From the NCBI GenBank assembly GCA_036971475.1, contig JBAIZL010000008.1, forward strand, positions 36,476,690-36,540,689: a DNA stretch of 64,000 nt, read 5' to 3'. Below are positions 22,110 to 32,392 of the stretch, piece by piece. Every line of letters begins with the position of its first letter. The stretch's first letter is position 1. The position numbers were made by a program, and so were the translations under genes. Below the pieces are notes generated by a model that was not told the DNA's origin, made no database searches, and worked only from the letters and a program-made list of their open reading frames with translations. The stretch comes from Prosapia bicincta (taxonomy: Eukaryota > Arthropoda > Insecta > Hemiptera > Cercopidae).

Positions 22110-22311
22110 TAGTAAACACTTTTAAATGTTTTAAACTTGCCTATAGTAGCACTTACTTTGCTTGTTAAGGATGGCCGTTTCGGGAGATATGTCCCTTTCA
22201 ACGGCCGTCCTCAACAAGCAAAGTAAGTGCTACTATAGGCAAGTTTAAAACATTTAAAAGTGTTTAGTGATTACTAGTAGCTCACGCGAAGATAGAATCA
22301 ACAAATGTTTA
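22110..22311. repeat. Foldback pair of PLE-D tails
   Basis: Near-perfect palindrome of aacttgcctatagtagcact, ggccgtttcgggaga and their complement, with the unpaired end gtagctcacgcgaagatag...caacaaatg. Flanks tttagatttagt (left) and tttagacttaga (right) may be a mutated 12-bp target duplication. Confidence 0.75.
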
Positions 22312-22436
22312 GACTTAGATTATAAAGTTATTGATGTTTGGGATAAAAGTAACTAACTCTAAAATTTTAAATAGCTTTCAGTCAATGTTTTTTAATATCA
22401 ATAATTCATTTTTATATCAGTACTTTATATTTATAT

Positions 22437-22608
22437 TTGTTGATTCCATCTTCATGTGAGCTACTAGTTATCACTAAACAGTTTTGAATGTTTATGAACT
22501 TGCCAAATGGGACACATCTCCAAAAACGGCTGTCCTCAACAAACATAAGTAAGTGCTACTACAGGCAAGTTCATAAACATTCAAAAGTGTTTAGTGACTT
22601 TATATTTG
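22437..22608. repeat. Second PLE-D tail pair, rearranged
   Basis: Starts with the unpaired family end in minus orientation (gttgattccatcttcatgtg, agctactagttatcac) and continues with gggacacatctccaaaaacg and caacaaacataagtaagtgc. It lies 125 bp from the previous copy in partly opposite orientation. Confidence 0.65.
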
Positions 22609-23029
22609 TTACAACACAATCATTCAAGCACCACTTAATATTATATGTCTAAACTGACATTAGGTTACTAGTCAAGTAAATATTTATATTCTCCCTGGGT
22701 AAGAAACTTTAATCTCGAATCATACACATTTATATTATTCTGTTTTTGTAGCTAAACCATAATAATTTATTATGTTATACAGTATAAAATAATTTAAACA
22801 CAGGATGGTGATTAGTTTATATTTATGATCATAAAAAGGTTTTACATACGTATAATTATATTTAACTACATTAATAATTGTAGGTGTATTCATTGAAAAT
22901 GTTTACTTTGTCATTGAAACAAGTTTCAGTAACAAATTTATTTACGACGTGTCTTTTGAGTTTTAATTATTATATTAATAATTATTCTGTCTTACAAGTC
23001 AAATTCTAATCTAATTTATTTATATTTAG

Positions 23030-23207
23030 GAATGAAAACCATGGACTAACAAGAAATTTGAAAAAACTATACAGTGAATTGGAGAAAATCCCAGACAATC
23101 CTGTCCCAAGGAAGAATGATCTCAAATTACAAAATCAATCTTCTGTATTACTAATTGAACATCAGAAACAAATTCAGAAAAGGCCTGTAATTCATGTGTT
23201 CAAAAAG
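23030..23207 (+). CDS. Two-domain DUF167-like gene, exon 4 (linker)
   Basis: The acceptor is tttatatttag, the donor AAG/gtaagt, phase 2 to 0. It encodes about 59 residues that do not look like a DUF167 domain: a charged helix (LTRNLKKLYSELEKIPDN), a polar, proline-poor stretch, then LLIEHQKQIQKRPVIHVFKK. The last residues may be the lead-in strand to domain 2. It has no recognised homologue here; likely an interdomain linker with helical propensity. Confidence 0.72.
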
Positions 23208-23280
23208 GTAAGTATTTATATTTTAAAATAATATTATATATTGCAGATTATGATAAGGTGTACAATTAGAAAAATTTTTT

Positions 23281-23692
23281 GTTGAACACAAGCTAGGTTG
23301 ATACGTGAGTCAAGAAACCTTGATTAATTAAACATTTGGCTATGTTTCGACAACTAAATTGTCATCCTCATTCAGGCCTGATCTCCTCCTTTGTACTATT
23401 TTCAAAGCTATTAGAACCAGAAGACATCTTTTTTTCTACATTTTAATAAGTTAAATATAAGATTGTTCGTCTAACCCACGTATTACTATTAGTAGGCTAA
23501 ACAAATGTTCTATACTATTGAACTTATTAAAAATGTAGAAGGGAAGTTGTCTTCTGGTTCTATTAGCTTTGAAAATATTACAAAGGAGGAGATCAGGCCT
23601 AAATGAGACGACAATTCAGTCGTCGAAACATAGCAGAATTTTTAATAAATCAAGGTTTTTTGATTCACGTATCAACCAAGTTTTTGTTCAAC
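23281..23692. repeat. Foldback element, 412 bp
   Basis: The ends pair over about 170 bp (left gttgaacacaagctaggttg, right caaccaagtttttgttcaac). Inside, ggcctaaatgag is followed by a ACGAC-GTCGT hairpin and CGAAAC on the + strand, with its mirror on the other arm. Same organisation as the PLE tail pairs, from a family not seen with coding sequence in this window. Confidence 0.75.
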
Positions 23693-24183
23693 TATTGCAG
23701 ATTATGCTTAAATAAATGTTGATAAAGTGTAATGATCTCTTCTGAAATTAAAAATGTTTATGTTTGTTCATACAGCTAATGCTTGATAAACTAATGTTTG
23801 TTTATATAAAAATACATCTTTTGCTATTTGGTATACTACTATCCTCAAAATTAAAAAAAGTCAGTGAAAAAAATATTAGTTATAAAATTGTTGTGTTAAA
23901 AAATTGAATGAAGATATGTTTTGCTATTTACTTTAAGTAATATACCATTTGACAAGGCATACTGATAAATGTACTAAAATAGTACAAAAAATTACTCATA
24001 GATAAATTGGAGGGATAAAATTTTTAAAATAATTAATAACTTTAAAAATTTAAAGTTTTATATGATTTGGTATTTTCTAAATAAAAAATATCAATAGATT
24101 ATTTTTAAAATATCTTCTATTAGACATCTTATTTTGTTGCATGTTTTCATTTTGTGTGCAATAATTATTTTACTAATTTTTAG

Positions 24184-24283
24184 GTTGGAAACATATCAGA
24201 AAACATAAAAATTGTGCATGATGCAAAAGGAAATATAGTTTTTATGGTGGAGAAAATTAAAGGATACTGCAACAGAATTTTAG
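24184..24283 (+). CDS. Two-domain DUF167-like gene, exon 5
   Basis: A 100-bp exon, acceptor taatttttag, donor TTAG/gtaggc (phase 1). It encodes the beta hairpin of domain 2: KIVHDAKGNIVFMVEKIKG and YCNRIL. The D-x-KG followed by hydrophobic strand residues corresponds to the opening hairpin of UPF0235 proteins (human C15orf40 has a DPKG in this place). Equivalent to exons at 7603, 34054 and 53673, sharing their phase-1 end. Confidence 0.8.
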
Positions 24284-25870
24284 GTAGGCACAATAAAACA
24301 TCAACGTTTATGTAAAATTAATATTTAAGGATCTTACATACACACACACATGCACTCACGTACACGCACCTCACAAAGTCGCTGGATGACACGTTACTAA
24401 TATTTTACTGCGGCTGTCATTGGTTGATTTGTCGCTTTCATTGACTCTACTCTCACCGCTGGGTTCATGGAGCCGATTGTCGTGCAGTGTCCATGACTGA
24501 AGGGGAGAACTGTTTGTCTCTGTTGTAATTTTGCAAAATGTCACAGTAGCTGACGAAAAGCTACTGATATTTTATCATGGCTGTCATTTGTTAGTTTATC
24601 AGTTTCACTGGTTCTACTCATTTATGCCATGTCTAAGTGGATGATTTGTGTCAGGTTTCACTACAGTGAGATTGTTGTGTACAGTAACGCAATTTCAGTA
24701 TACTCGGTAGTTTGTTCTTAATTTTGTAAGAGTTTATTTTTAAATAAAAGTAGCTTTCCAAAAAAAAGCAAGGTGTAGAGTCATTTCCCCAGTGTGGTAT
24801 GCTAGCCTGTTATTGGCAGATACAGAGAGGCTCAGTATCCCTTCACACCGGTAAAAATCACTGATCTAAGCCTGTCGCTGTCACTAAAATCACTGGTCCG
24901 CTAAGTTCACTGGATCGACCATCCCTACTTCATATATTATTTATTTACTATTCCTTTATTTATTTATTATATAAATTGCTCTTTCATTTATTACAATTTT
25001 GGTATTTGTTGGTAAATTATTTTCTATGTTTAAATTTCTCTATTTTATTTTATATCTCCTATAGATGATTATTTCTTTATACTACACCTAAGTTGAGGGG
25101 TGTAATGGGTTAAGAAAAGTCAATCTACCCTATCATTTTATTTGTTAATTCATTTTTTTAACTTGTAAGAAAAACTCAATTTCTGTTTTATAATGAGGAT
25201 TGTGTTTTATATTGTTCTTAATATTTTAATTTACTTGACAATATTACCAACCAATGAAATCATCTAATTATTCCACAATATAGCAAGAAAATGCTGCAGG
25301 AATCTTGTTGGCTACATAATTTTGGTTTATCAACTTCATCTCTGGATATAATGGTCTATCCTTTATTCAACTGAATCTTTCACATTTTCCATATAAATTT
25401 TCACATTTTTATAACGTCTACACAGCTTTCACTCTTGCAGTTTATCATCAATATCATATAAGGCCTGCTTTATGGAGAATTGTTTGGTACAATTGAATAT
25501 GTTTTCACATTTTGCTATATTAAAATTTTGTATTAGCTCTATACAAATTAGGGGATTTTTGTTGTAATTAATTTGTAACACACAACCATGTTGTAGAAGC
25601 AAACAGTTTTAACCTAAGGCTTTTTATTATAACAGATTCAACTGAACAATAACAATTATAGTAGCAAGGAATTTTTATTTAGGAATGTAACAAATTTTCT
25701 TGCAGTTGTACTCTGTGCACTTTACTAAGACAAATTGTGTGGTTGTTTTTTATTTATATACAGTATTAAAATAATGTTCATTTTAGATCTTTTTCATTGT
25801 TGTGTCTTATAATAATTTATTGCAAGTGTGTTGTGCACAAGCAGTTCTGACTGATTGCTTTATCTGAATT
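24284..25870. other. Intron with a diverged tandem duplication
   Basis: No exon. Around 24390-24450 and 24560-24620 a segment is repeated (atattttactgcggctgtca versus atattttatcatggctgtca), spaced 170 bp, within a more GC-rich patch (24340-24910) that is probably an unidentified old insertion. The rest is featureless. Confidence 0.5.
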
Positions 25871-25884
25871 ATAACAGTTAGAGA

Positions 25885-26065
25885 AGTTATAAGTAACTAA
25901 GGGAATACTTTAGGACTTACTTGCTGACAAGTTTTGTGAAGCTATCCGTCTACTCAGCAAACTAACCATTTTGAAACGCGTCAGTGAGTCTTAAAGTATT
26001 CACTTAGTTACACTATGGTTACTTATAATTTAATCAGTGAATTCAACATGATTACAACAGCCAAC
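25885..26065. repeat. Foldback miniature repeat (attcacttagtta family)
   Basis: Inverted words ataagtaactaag...ttacttgctgac and gtcagtgag...tattcacttagttac enclose an unpaired centre containing attttgaaacgcgtcag. Relatives lie at 5760-5900, 29215-29415, 45625-45800, 47995-48180 and 60310-60375. The right flank agtttaatcagtgaattcaa-type sequence is shared between copies. Confidence 0.6.
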
Positions 26066-26779
26066 TTTAATTAAAGAAGATATGATAATTATAAATAAAC
26101 AAAACCTCTTAAAGCATTGCAAAGTAAAGATCTTCAGAGGAAATTACTAAAAGACTAACTTGAGAATACCTGCTCAAAATGTACGTCAGGACATAAATAA
26201 AAAGTTTTTCTGGTTTAAGAGGTTTTGTTTACTAATTTAAAACAACACCACAGTTCTGTAAGTTATGACAACGTTAAAAAATGTGTTTAAGGTTGACAGA
26301 TCACAGACCAATTCATGCTTATAAAAATACACTCTAAGTTTTGATTTTCTGTCCAAAAAACCTTTTCAAGAGCTAAAGGTTTATTGATTTAATATTAAGC
26401 TATAATTTAAAGTTTTTACATTCATAAACAATGCTTTTAACATCAACTTTACTGTATAATTTCATCTTCTGTAATATTTTCTAAGTTGTATTTTTTGTTA
26501 GTATACAAGCTAAACCTTAATTTAATAAAGAAATCATAATGTGCAGGTGGTCAATGTCTTATGTTTATGGAAATAGCGTCCTGTTTAATAAATAAATTCA
26601 TACTGCACTATTATCACATGATACATGAGCACCAACATAGTTAAAACTACAGTTGGTAAATTGCGATGACCACTGGTATAGGTTAACATTTATAGAAATA
26701 TTGATTAGATGGATAATTAAGTTTTACCCTTTAAATAGATTCTAAAAATGTTGAAGGAAAATATCTGCCTGGGTTATAG
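26066..26779. other. Intron sequence, nothing recognised
   Basis: No exon or element was recognised between the miniature repeat and exon 6. Confidence 0.55.
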
Positions 26780-26907
26780 ACATCCAAGCTTCAGTCCTCA
26801 AGGTTGAGATCCTTGCTCCAGATTATGAAAGTGCACAGGAAGCAGAGTTGATGAGATATTTGTCTGGAGTGTTTATGATAAGTAGAGAGGATGTTGTTTT
26901 GAAACAA
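26780..26907 (+). CDS. Two-domain DUF167-like gene, exon 6
   Basis: A 128-bp exon, acceptor gggttatag, donor CAA/gtaagt, phase 1 to 0. This exon carries the clearest family signature: LKVEILAPDYESAQEAELMR followed by YLSGVF and REDVVL. The AEL-x-RYLS-x-V ... DVVL pattern is that of the UPF0235/DUF167 core strand and helix. A later AG (26793) would also keep frame but would drop the DIQAS start that aligns with DSSAD in exon 37567, so the earlier acceptor is preferred. Exon length equals that of exon 2. Confidence 0.85.
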
Positions 26908-27510
26908 GTAAGTATAAAAGTAATTTATAAAAGAAAGTTCAAATTTGTTTAAAAATATAAAACCAAACTTTATCAAGAAACATTTTATTTGAAAAGTTCT
27001 TAATAAATAATTGTTTTAATACTAAAAGAATAAAGTATAGGAACTAACTCTGATGTCACATTTTGAAACCACCATTTATGTTATTGGGGCAATCGTTTGT
27101 TATTATTTTGTATATTCCTGATAGAGGTAATTTTACTGTTTGTTTACTCTTTTGGTTGTATGGGTTTTAAGTGTGAATATTGCTTTTTATAATTCATCCT
27201 GAAAGAGAATGCAATTTTGTGTATAAGTTTGTTGTGGTAAGTGATGGAGATATATTTATTGTTTGTTTTGTGGTTTAAAAATGTGGCTGTTTGAAAGTGT
27301 TGCTTATGTTTAATTTAGTTGATTAATTTGGTAGTCAGTGTAAGTTTGTGGTGCTTTGTTGGGCAATGTATTTTATTGACTTAAATTCTTCATTGTAGTA
27401 TTTTTGTAGCATACATATGTTAATTAGACAATATAATATAGGCTTACTGTTAGACTGGGCGTGTTTGTGTTGAATTAGGTTATTAACTGTGTTATTACTT
27501 TTGATATCAT
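26908..27510. other. Intron sequence, nothing recognised
   Basis: AT-rich. The right part (from about 27100) has TTTG/GTTT-rich sequence that may be decayed PLE-A in minus orientation, but no frame is readable. Confidence 0.45.
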
Positions 27511-27514
27511 TTGA

Positions 27515-28185
27515 CAAAAAAAAAAACACTGCTCACTGATATTTTTCAGCAGACACGTTTCGCACTAGGTCAGTGCATTGTTCAATCCTGTGAGTTACAG
27601 ACAAGACTGTTGTATTGGTGCGAGTCTGTGGTGTATTATTGTTCACAGAGAAGTTGGTAATTTTGTGTTCAAATATAGTATTTGATTGTGCGTGTGTTTT
27701 GTCGTTTAGAATGGTTTTGAGATGTTTGTATATCTAGTAGTTTTCTGTTGTGTTTAGTTTGTTGCTTTTTTGATGTAGTCAAGGATTTTTAGATTAGTGT
27801 CTCTATTGGTGTATGTGTGTGTGGAGAAGTTTAATTTGGGTAGTATGTTTTTTATGTCTTTTTTGTATTCTTGGTATCGTGTGGTAAAGTTTCTCCCTGT
27901 TTGAACTATGTAAAAGCTGGGGCAGTTGAATCATGTGATTTCATATACTCCTGTCATGTCATGTTTGTTCTGGTGTGTTTTTGTATTATGTAAGATTTTT
28001 TTAGTTGTGTTGGATGTTTTAAATGCTACTTTGTATTTATTATGCTACTTTGTCATTCTGCAAACTGAAATACAAAGCATTTAAAATATCCAACACAACT
28101 AAAAAACACTTACAGAATACAAATACACACCAGAACAAACATGATATGGCAGGAGTATACAGAACCCCATGGATTAACTGTCTTT
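27515..28185 (-). mobile_element. PLE-A copy, minus strand, with inverted start
   Basis: Read on the minus strand from about 28040 to 27530 it shows the decayed GIY-YIG region and the PLE-A tail (on +: gatatttttcagcagacacg, tttcgcactaggtcagtgca). At 28050-28180 the coding part begins again in plus orientation (ctgcaaactgaaatacaaag, aacatgatatggcaggagta). It is thus a head-to-head, truncated pair. It inserts in intron 6. Confidence 0.68.
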
Positions 28186-28319
28186 CACATTGTTTATTTG
28201 TGAAGCAAGTTTCGATGCTGTTAATCCATTTTGTTTGTTTATTTTATTCTTTTAATTCATTTTTATTCCTAGAGCATTATTTATAATATTGTGTGGTAGC
28301 CATCCTTGAGAAGTATATT

Positions 28320-28415
28320 TCTAGCTATGGGAAAGTTGGCTCAGTGCCAAAGGGCTAAAATTCAAACATGAAGATCCGCAGTTCAAATCCGACCTAGACC
28401 CCAAATTTTTATAAT
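28320..28415 (+). repeat. tRNA-related SINE-like copy
   Basis: The sequence aagttggctcagtgccaa resembles an RNA polymerase III A box and cagttcaaatccgacc a B box, 50 bases apart, as in tRNA-derived SINEs. A related copy lies at 39806-39885. No cloverleaf with proper acceptor stem could be folded by eye, so it is not called a tRNA gene. The surrounding 28281-28590 is also similar to 39672-40070. Confidence 0.5.
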
Positions 28416-29028
28416 TTTATTATTCAATAAATATGTGAAAAAACTGTATTAACATCAATTATCATCTACTACATAGGTAATAAGAAATGTATTTAACTTG
28501 ATTGGATTAATCAAATCATATTTTATTAACGATTGAAAATTTGTACAAGATATATATATCAGGAGAGTGTGACCTAATAGAAGGAATTGAATCAACCACT
28601 TTTTCAATATAACAATGTCCGTTAAATGTTGTTATTTTATATCCTGAGTAACTATTTATAAATATTTAACCTTTTTTCAATACATCATTATTTTTTTATT
28701 AATCACTTTAACAATAGTTTAAGACTCTCTAAACTTACTCGGAGTATGTTTTCACAAATTTACAAAATCTTAAGTTTGAATAGTCATAAAATATTGTTAA
28801 AGTGAATAATAAGATTCACCAAAGGTAATGGACCACAAAACTCAAGAATCATTATTTTTATTTACATAACTTTTATTTTTTTGATAAAAACCTAAAACTT
28901 TTTATCCTGTAATATTTTAAGACATGTAATTTTTACTTTTATGAAATAGTCAGATTTATGTTCCATAAATTAATTTTTCTTATAGCTTTGAAAGCTGTAC
29001 AAATAAACTAGAAATTTTACTTTTTCAG

Positions 29029-29082
29029 TCACAACTTCCAAATTCAATCCCAGTGGACTATCACGATTTTGTTCCATATTAT
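29029..29082 (+). CDS. Possible 18-codon alternative exon
   Basis: Acceptor actttttcag and donor TAT/gtgagc flank exactly 54 bases, open and phase 0 at both ends (SQLPNSIPVDYHDFVPYY). Exons 6 and 7 join in phase 0, so it could be skipped or included without changing frame. The DUF167 alignment is continuous without it. The duplicate at 47853-47906 has lost the GT donor. Confidence 0.35.
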
Positions 29083-29214
29083 GTGAGCATCCTAAGTTCA
29101 CACAGTCCTCCATAAAAAAACTGGCGGCATGTACGAAATCAATTGTAGAGATTGCAAACGTTAATATATTTGACAAACTTGACAAATACCAATAAAATAA
29201 TTTTTTAAACACCT

Positions 29215-29420
29215 AACCTCATCCTCTATGTACAGAAGTCAAGTTAACTAAGTGAATAGGTAAGGGGTTACTTGCTGACGTGTTTTGAAACAATCATTTC
29301 TTTTACAAAGCAAAGCCTCTACTAGAGTAGATTTTACAATCGTAAAAAGAAAGATTGTTTCAAATTGCATCAGCAAGTAAGCCCTCATGTATTCACTTAG
29401 TTATGTATTATTTAAATATA
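29215..29420. repeat. Foldback miniature repeat (attcacttagtta family)
   Basis: Inverted ends taactaagtgaataggtaag and catgtattcacttagttatg enclose inverted words aaacaatc and gattgttt. Duplicated at 47995-48175 as part of the segmental duplication. Confidence 0.65.
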
Positions 29421-29454
29421 GTTGAATTCAAGATACAACAAACAATCAATTATT

Positions 29455-29790
29455 CGATGGCAAAAACGACTTTTTTACAATAATAATATTGGCAAAAAAC
29501 CCAATACCACAAAAATAATAAAGAATAAGTAATATTACAAGTTAACTATGATTAAACCCTTATGTACATTTTGATGACGTTATCATCATCATCAGCGGGT
29601 CCCATTACAAAATTTCAATCTAAAAAACAATGTATTCAAAACTATGTAGCAATAATTTTGTAATAGGACCCTCTGATGATCGTGACATGGTCATCAAAAT
29701 ATACATTTAATTTTAGGTAACTTGTAATATTAGTTATTTTTGTGATATTGGGGTTTTGGTCAATATTGTTATTGTAAAATATATTGTACC
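29455..29790. repeat. Foldback element with tctgatgatcgtgacat core
   Basis: Arms aattgtaccat-free ends: gcaaaaaacccaataccac faces ttggggttttggtcaat, and acaagttaactatgatta faces the gtaacttgtaatatt part. The right half contains ctgatgatcgtgacatggtc followed by atcaaaat, again a hairpin after CTGATGA. Duplicated at 48205-48540. Confidence 0.55.
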
Positions 29791-29858
29791 ATTGTGCTGA
29801 TGATATTGTATAAAAATTAAGAGGTAAATATTGAATAATGTTAGACTTTTTGTTTAAG

Positions 29859-29969
29859 ATTACTGGCTCAGAAATGCTGAAAGTTTTGTTAACAAAACTC
29901 TCAATCGATCCTAAAACTGCTGTGAAGAAACTCGTGGAAGAATATAATAATGGAGGAGAAGACTGTTGA
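29859..29969 (+). CDS. Two-domain DUF167-like gene, exon 7 (terminal)
   Basis: Acceptor ttgtttaag, then 36 codons and TGA at 29967. It encodes the final strand and helix of domain 2 (EMLKVLLTKLSIDPKTAVKK, then LVEEYNNGGEDC). The pattern corresponds to the KVVKLL...EEILEKL end of UPF0235 proteins. It closes a 282-residue frame begun at 7605. It is also present, with one amino acid change (A to D), at 48611-48721 in the duplicate. Confidence 0.82.
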   Translation: MTGSEMLKVLLTKLSIDPKTAVKKLVEEYNNGGEDC

Positions 29970-30002
29970 TACTTTATAATGAATATAATACTTTAAATAA
30001 GT

Positions 30003-30008
30003 AATAAA
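30003..30008 (+). terminator. Likely polyadenylation signal
   Basis: AATAAA 34 bases after the stop codon of exon 7, the first in the 3' region and in a suitable position for the transcript end. Confidence 0.5.
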
Positions 30009-30340
30009 TATATTAAACCCATTTACTTTAGATAGTGATTAAGAAATATTATATTGCTCTTGTTTGTGCGCCACTCTATATAATTGTGGCAAAATTCCAT
30101 TACTTCCTACATTACATATTCCTTTCTTCTCCAAATAATAAACATTATATTCTCTAAGTTTCTCTTTTTATCATGCACTGAGATAAATGTGACTATTAAG
30201 ATTGCTGGTATGATTGCTGTAATCAGTAATCTTGAGCTGATAGTGTTGGATATTCAATACATGCTTGCTGTTCTTACTCAGTGTTTAACTGACAAGACAA
30301 ATAATCTTCATAACCATGTAATTCTCTTTGAACTTTATAG

Positions 30341-30538
30341 TTTTTGAGCTCCGCTGATGATAAGATGCATATGACAGCTGTATTTTTGGTTTTGTTAGTA
30401 AATAACTGCATAGGTGAAAATATTGACACTGTTTCATCTGAATATAGTTCATCATTTAAAACTGGTGCTGGTTCATTGTTTGAAGCAGAGGTTTGTAGAT
30501 TTTGGTGTCTTTATATTTTAAGCTTCATATCTTTGTAA
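30341..30538 (+). pseudogene. DUF167-like exon relic, hairpin and helix fused
   Basis: After an acceptor-like aactttatag the frame runs 65 codons to a stop. Its end, SLFEAEVCRF, matches VIEAEVCRF of the exon at 37567, and AVFLVLLVNNCIG aligns with [16 protein letters not shown] of the exon at 34054, including a GG/gtgaaa donor-like site at the same place. The residues between are serine-rich and lack the strand. The end is W/C-rich and lacks the helix. It reads as a decayed domain copy, though a diverged working exon cannot be excluded. Duplicated at 49093-49311. Confidence 0.42.
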
Positions 30539-30595
30539 AAAGAATCTTTTTAGAATCATGAATATAATTAACAGCTATATTTTTTAGCATTTAAT

Positions 30596-30725
30596 AGGTA
30601 GGTACTGTTTTATATACTATTTAATTATTCCTGATGATGTTGATGCTGTTTGCCAACGAAAAGCTTTGAATTGTATAATTCAATAAATTATTCTTGTATT
30701 TGTATTACTCTTATTTTTCATTAAC
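30596..30725 (+). repeat. Solo PLE tail (ccaacgaaaagc type)
   Basis: Contains cctgatgatgttgatgctg, ttgccaacgaaaagctttg and aataaattattcttgtattt, as in 6945-7040. Only the plus-orientation tail is present. The copy-B counterpart position at about 49310 lacks it, so it arrived after the segmental duplication or was replaced there by a TA run. Confidence 0.65.
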
Positions 30726-30914
30726 ACACAAGAATACATATTTTGATATATATATTAAATTGGCAACACTGTTCCCTGTGTTCACTTATCTCTTACACTT
30801 TAATGTATTTCATCTAGAATCTCACTTGGTATATATGCCTGTCGACTTTAGAGAAGTCCTAGTTCTCAGGAGCATTAGTTGATTATTATGAGTATCAGGG
30901 TAAGCTCGAAAATG

Positions 30915-31350
30915 AGAACTTATCAGCTATAAAAACTTATTACACTATTGAAATATTTCGATCACAATGATGTTTATCAATCAAAAAAGAGAAAAAGAAG
31001 AGACTGAAGTGAACCACAGATGTGCCATTATAAAGTGTCCTTCCGGTTAACGTAGACGAGAGGGAGACTGAGAAAACTGGTACTGTTTTCCTGCCTTTTA
31101 TTAGAGGGACCACTGATAGGTTTGGCAGACTTTTAGGAGGCATGTTATACGTTCTGACTACAAACCTAACATCACCATCGACAAAGTTCTTGGTAATGCC
31201 TAAGGTATGATCTACTAGGAAAACGGTGACGTTTACAGCATTTCTTATGGAGTTTGTAAGAAATCGTACATTGGCCAAACAAAGAAACGTATCTCAACTA
31301 GGCTTGAGGAGCGCAAACTTGGCAATTATATCAAGTATAATGGTCAATGT
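30915..31350 (+). mobile_element. PLE-F fragment with inverted tail at left
   Basis: 30930-31010 is the PLE-F tail in minus orientation (inverse of 11315-11410). 31060-31345 in plus orientation carries a decayed coding end: VFLPFIRGTTDRFGRLLGG in one frame and VYSISYGVCKKSYIGQTKKR with STRLEERK in another, the reverse transcriptase end and GIY-YIG domain. Stops and frameshifts separate them. Confidence 0.65.
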
Positions 31351-31359
31351 GAAATATCA

Positions 31360-31362
<3 letters not shown>

Positions 31363-31396
<34 letters not shown>
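31363..31396. repeat. (TA)n microsatellite
   Basis: TA run between the PLE-F fragment and the following foldback. Confidence 0.9.
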
Positions 31397-31398
<2 letters not shown>

Positions 31399-31584
31399 GG
31401 TTAGTTTTGGTAGATAAAGATTATTTAGATTTTTTGGACTAGGAGACTGACAGACTTACCTTGGTAAGAGTCCACTCTGTAGTCTTGAAATAGAAACACA
31501 TAAAAACACTTAACCAATGATATATTTCAACCACACAGTGGTCTTTGTCAATCAAGGAGAAAACAAAAAGAAATATGAGAGAAT

Positions 31585-31650
<66 letters not shown>

Positions 31651-31800
31651 TGACAAAGACCACTGTGTGGTTGAAATATATCATTGGTTAAGTGTTTTTA
31701 TGTGTTTCTATTTCAAGACTACAGAGTGGACTCTTACCAAGGTAAGTCTGTCAGTCTCCTAGTCCAAAAAATCTAAATAATCTTTACCAACAAAAACTAA

Positions 31801-31803
<3 letters not shown>
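31397..31803. repeat. Inverted PLE-F-type tails around (TA)n
   Basis: The left arm (31400-31560, minus) and right arm (31650-31803, plus) are nearly perfect inverted copies: gaccactgtgtggttgaaat, cattggttaagtgtttttat, actacagagtggactcttac. A (TA)n run (31588-31648) lies between. In the right arm ctgacaaag, an ACCAC-GTGGT hairpin and tgaaat repeat the tail motif. A single arm recurs at 49453-49585. Confidence 0.8.

Positions 31804-31864
<61 letters not shown>
31803..31864. repeat. (TA)n microsatellite
   Basis: Uninterrupted TA run between two different PLE tail pairs. Confidence 0.95.
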
Positions 31865-31867
<3 letters not shown>

Positions 31868-31921
31868 AAATTATTGCACTTAGTGGTGGAAAAAATTATT
31901 TACAAGTAATAATAATAACTT

Positions 31922-31956
<35 letters not shown>

Positions 31957-32115
31957 TCTTCATATTTTACGTTATCCATTGTTTTTCCGTTGCACTGACT
32001 TTATGAAGTTAATATATTACTATTGTATGTAATTTTATCCACCATTAAGTGCAATGATTTTACCTTGTGTGATGAGGCACCTTTCGGTCACTTGACCATT
32101 GTCGAATCACTGTCA
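31862..32115. repeat. PLE-B tails, broken foldback
   Basis: Short plus-like part gtaaaattattgcacttagt at 31864, a TA run at 31930-31956, then the PLE-B tail in minus orientation (gttatccattgtttttccgt, cctttcggtcacttgaccat, tgtcgaatcactg). It ends just before the exon-like sequence at 32144. Confidence 0.65.
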
Positions 32116-32143
32116 GTGATTTTAACCTAACAACAACTCCAAG

Positions 32144-32201
32144 CGGAAAATTTAGACAGTGATGAAGATTGCCACGGAGCGATTGAAAATGTTCTGTCTC
32201 A
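32144..32201 (+). CDS. Doubtful short exon, acidic
   Basis: An open stretch ENLDSDEDCHGAIENVLS ends before gtaagt at 32202. The end is in phase 2, which does not fit the phase-0 start of the next exon at 34054, and the left boundary is touched by a PLE-B tail. It may be a damaged upstream exon of the third DUF167-like unit. A loosely similar acidic stretch (CKESNSDVSSESC) lies at 51213 in copy B. Confidence 0.22.
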
Positions 32202-32363
32202 GTAAGTTTTTACAAAATTAAAGTTCAGATAGTCATAAACTAATATAAAATTGATTAAGTTTCACCGAACATAATGGACTTCAAAATTCAAGAGTTATTA
32301 TTATTATTTCAAATAACAACTACCTTTTATACTATGGCTCATATTTTTATGTTATAATATATG

Positions 32364-32392
32364 CACACACACACACACACACACACATATAT
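32364..32392. repeat. (CA)n(TA)n microsatellite
   Basis: Short CA run leading into TA, left of a PLE tail pair. Confidence 0.9.

Larger units (their letters stand above)
28281..30620. repeat. Segmental duplication, copy A left part
   Basis: 28600-30600 matches 47490-49300 closely over introns, exons and miniature repeats alike (for example 29270-29700 against 48000-48480). The first part, 28281-28590, resembles 39672-40070 instead. Copy B contains an added miniature repeat at about 47590-47670. Confidence 0.85.

Noticed and set aside
22110..22311. PLE-D foldbacks as DNA-transposon MITEs
   Set aside because: The same arms flank a GIY-YIG frame at 38401-39452, and target duplications are 10-12 bp, so a Penelope-like origin fits better.
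28335..28410. Functional tRNA gene
   Set aside because: A- and B-box-like words are present, but no acceptor stem or anticodon arm could be drawn.
30940..31278. Minus-strand frame of 112 codons
   Set aside because: Antisense to the PLE-F remnant, whose recognisable motifs are on the + strand.
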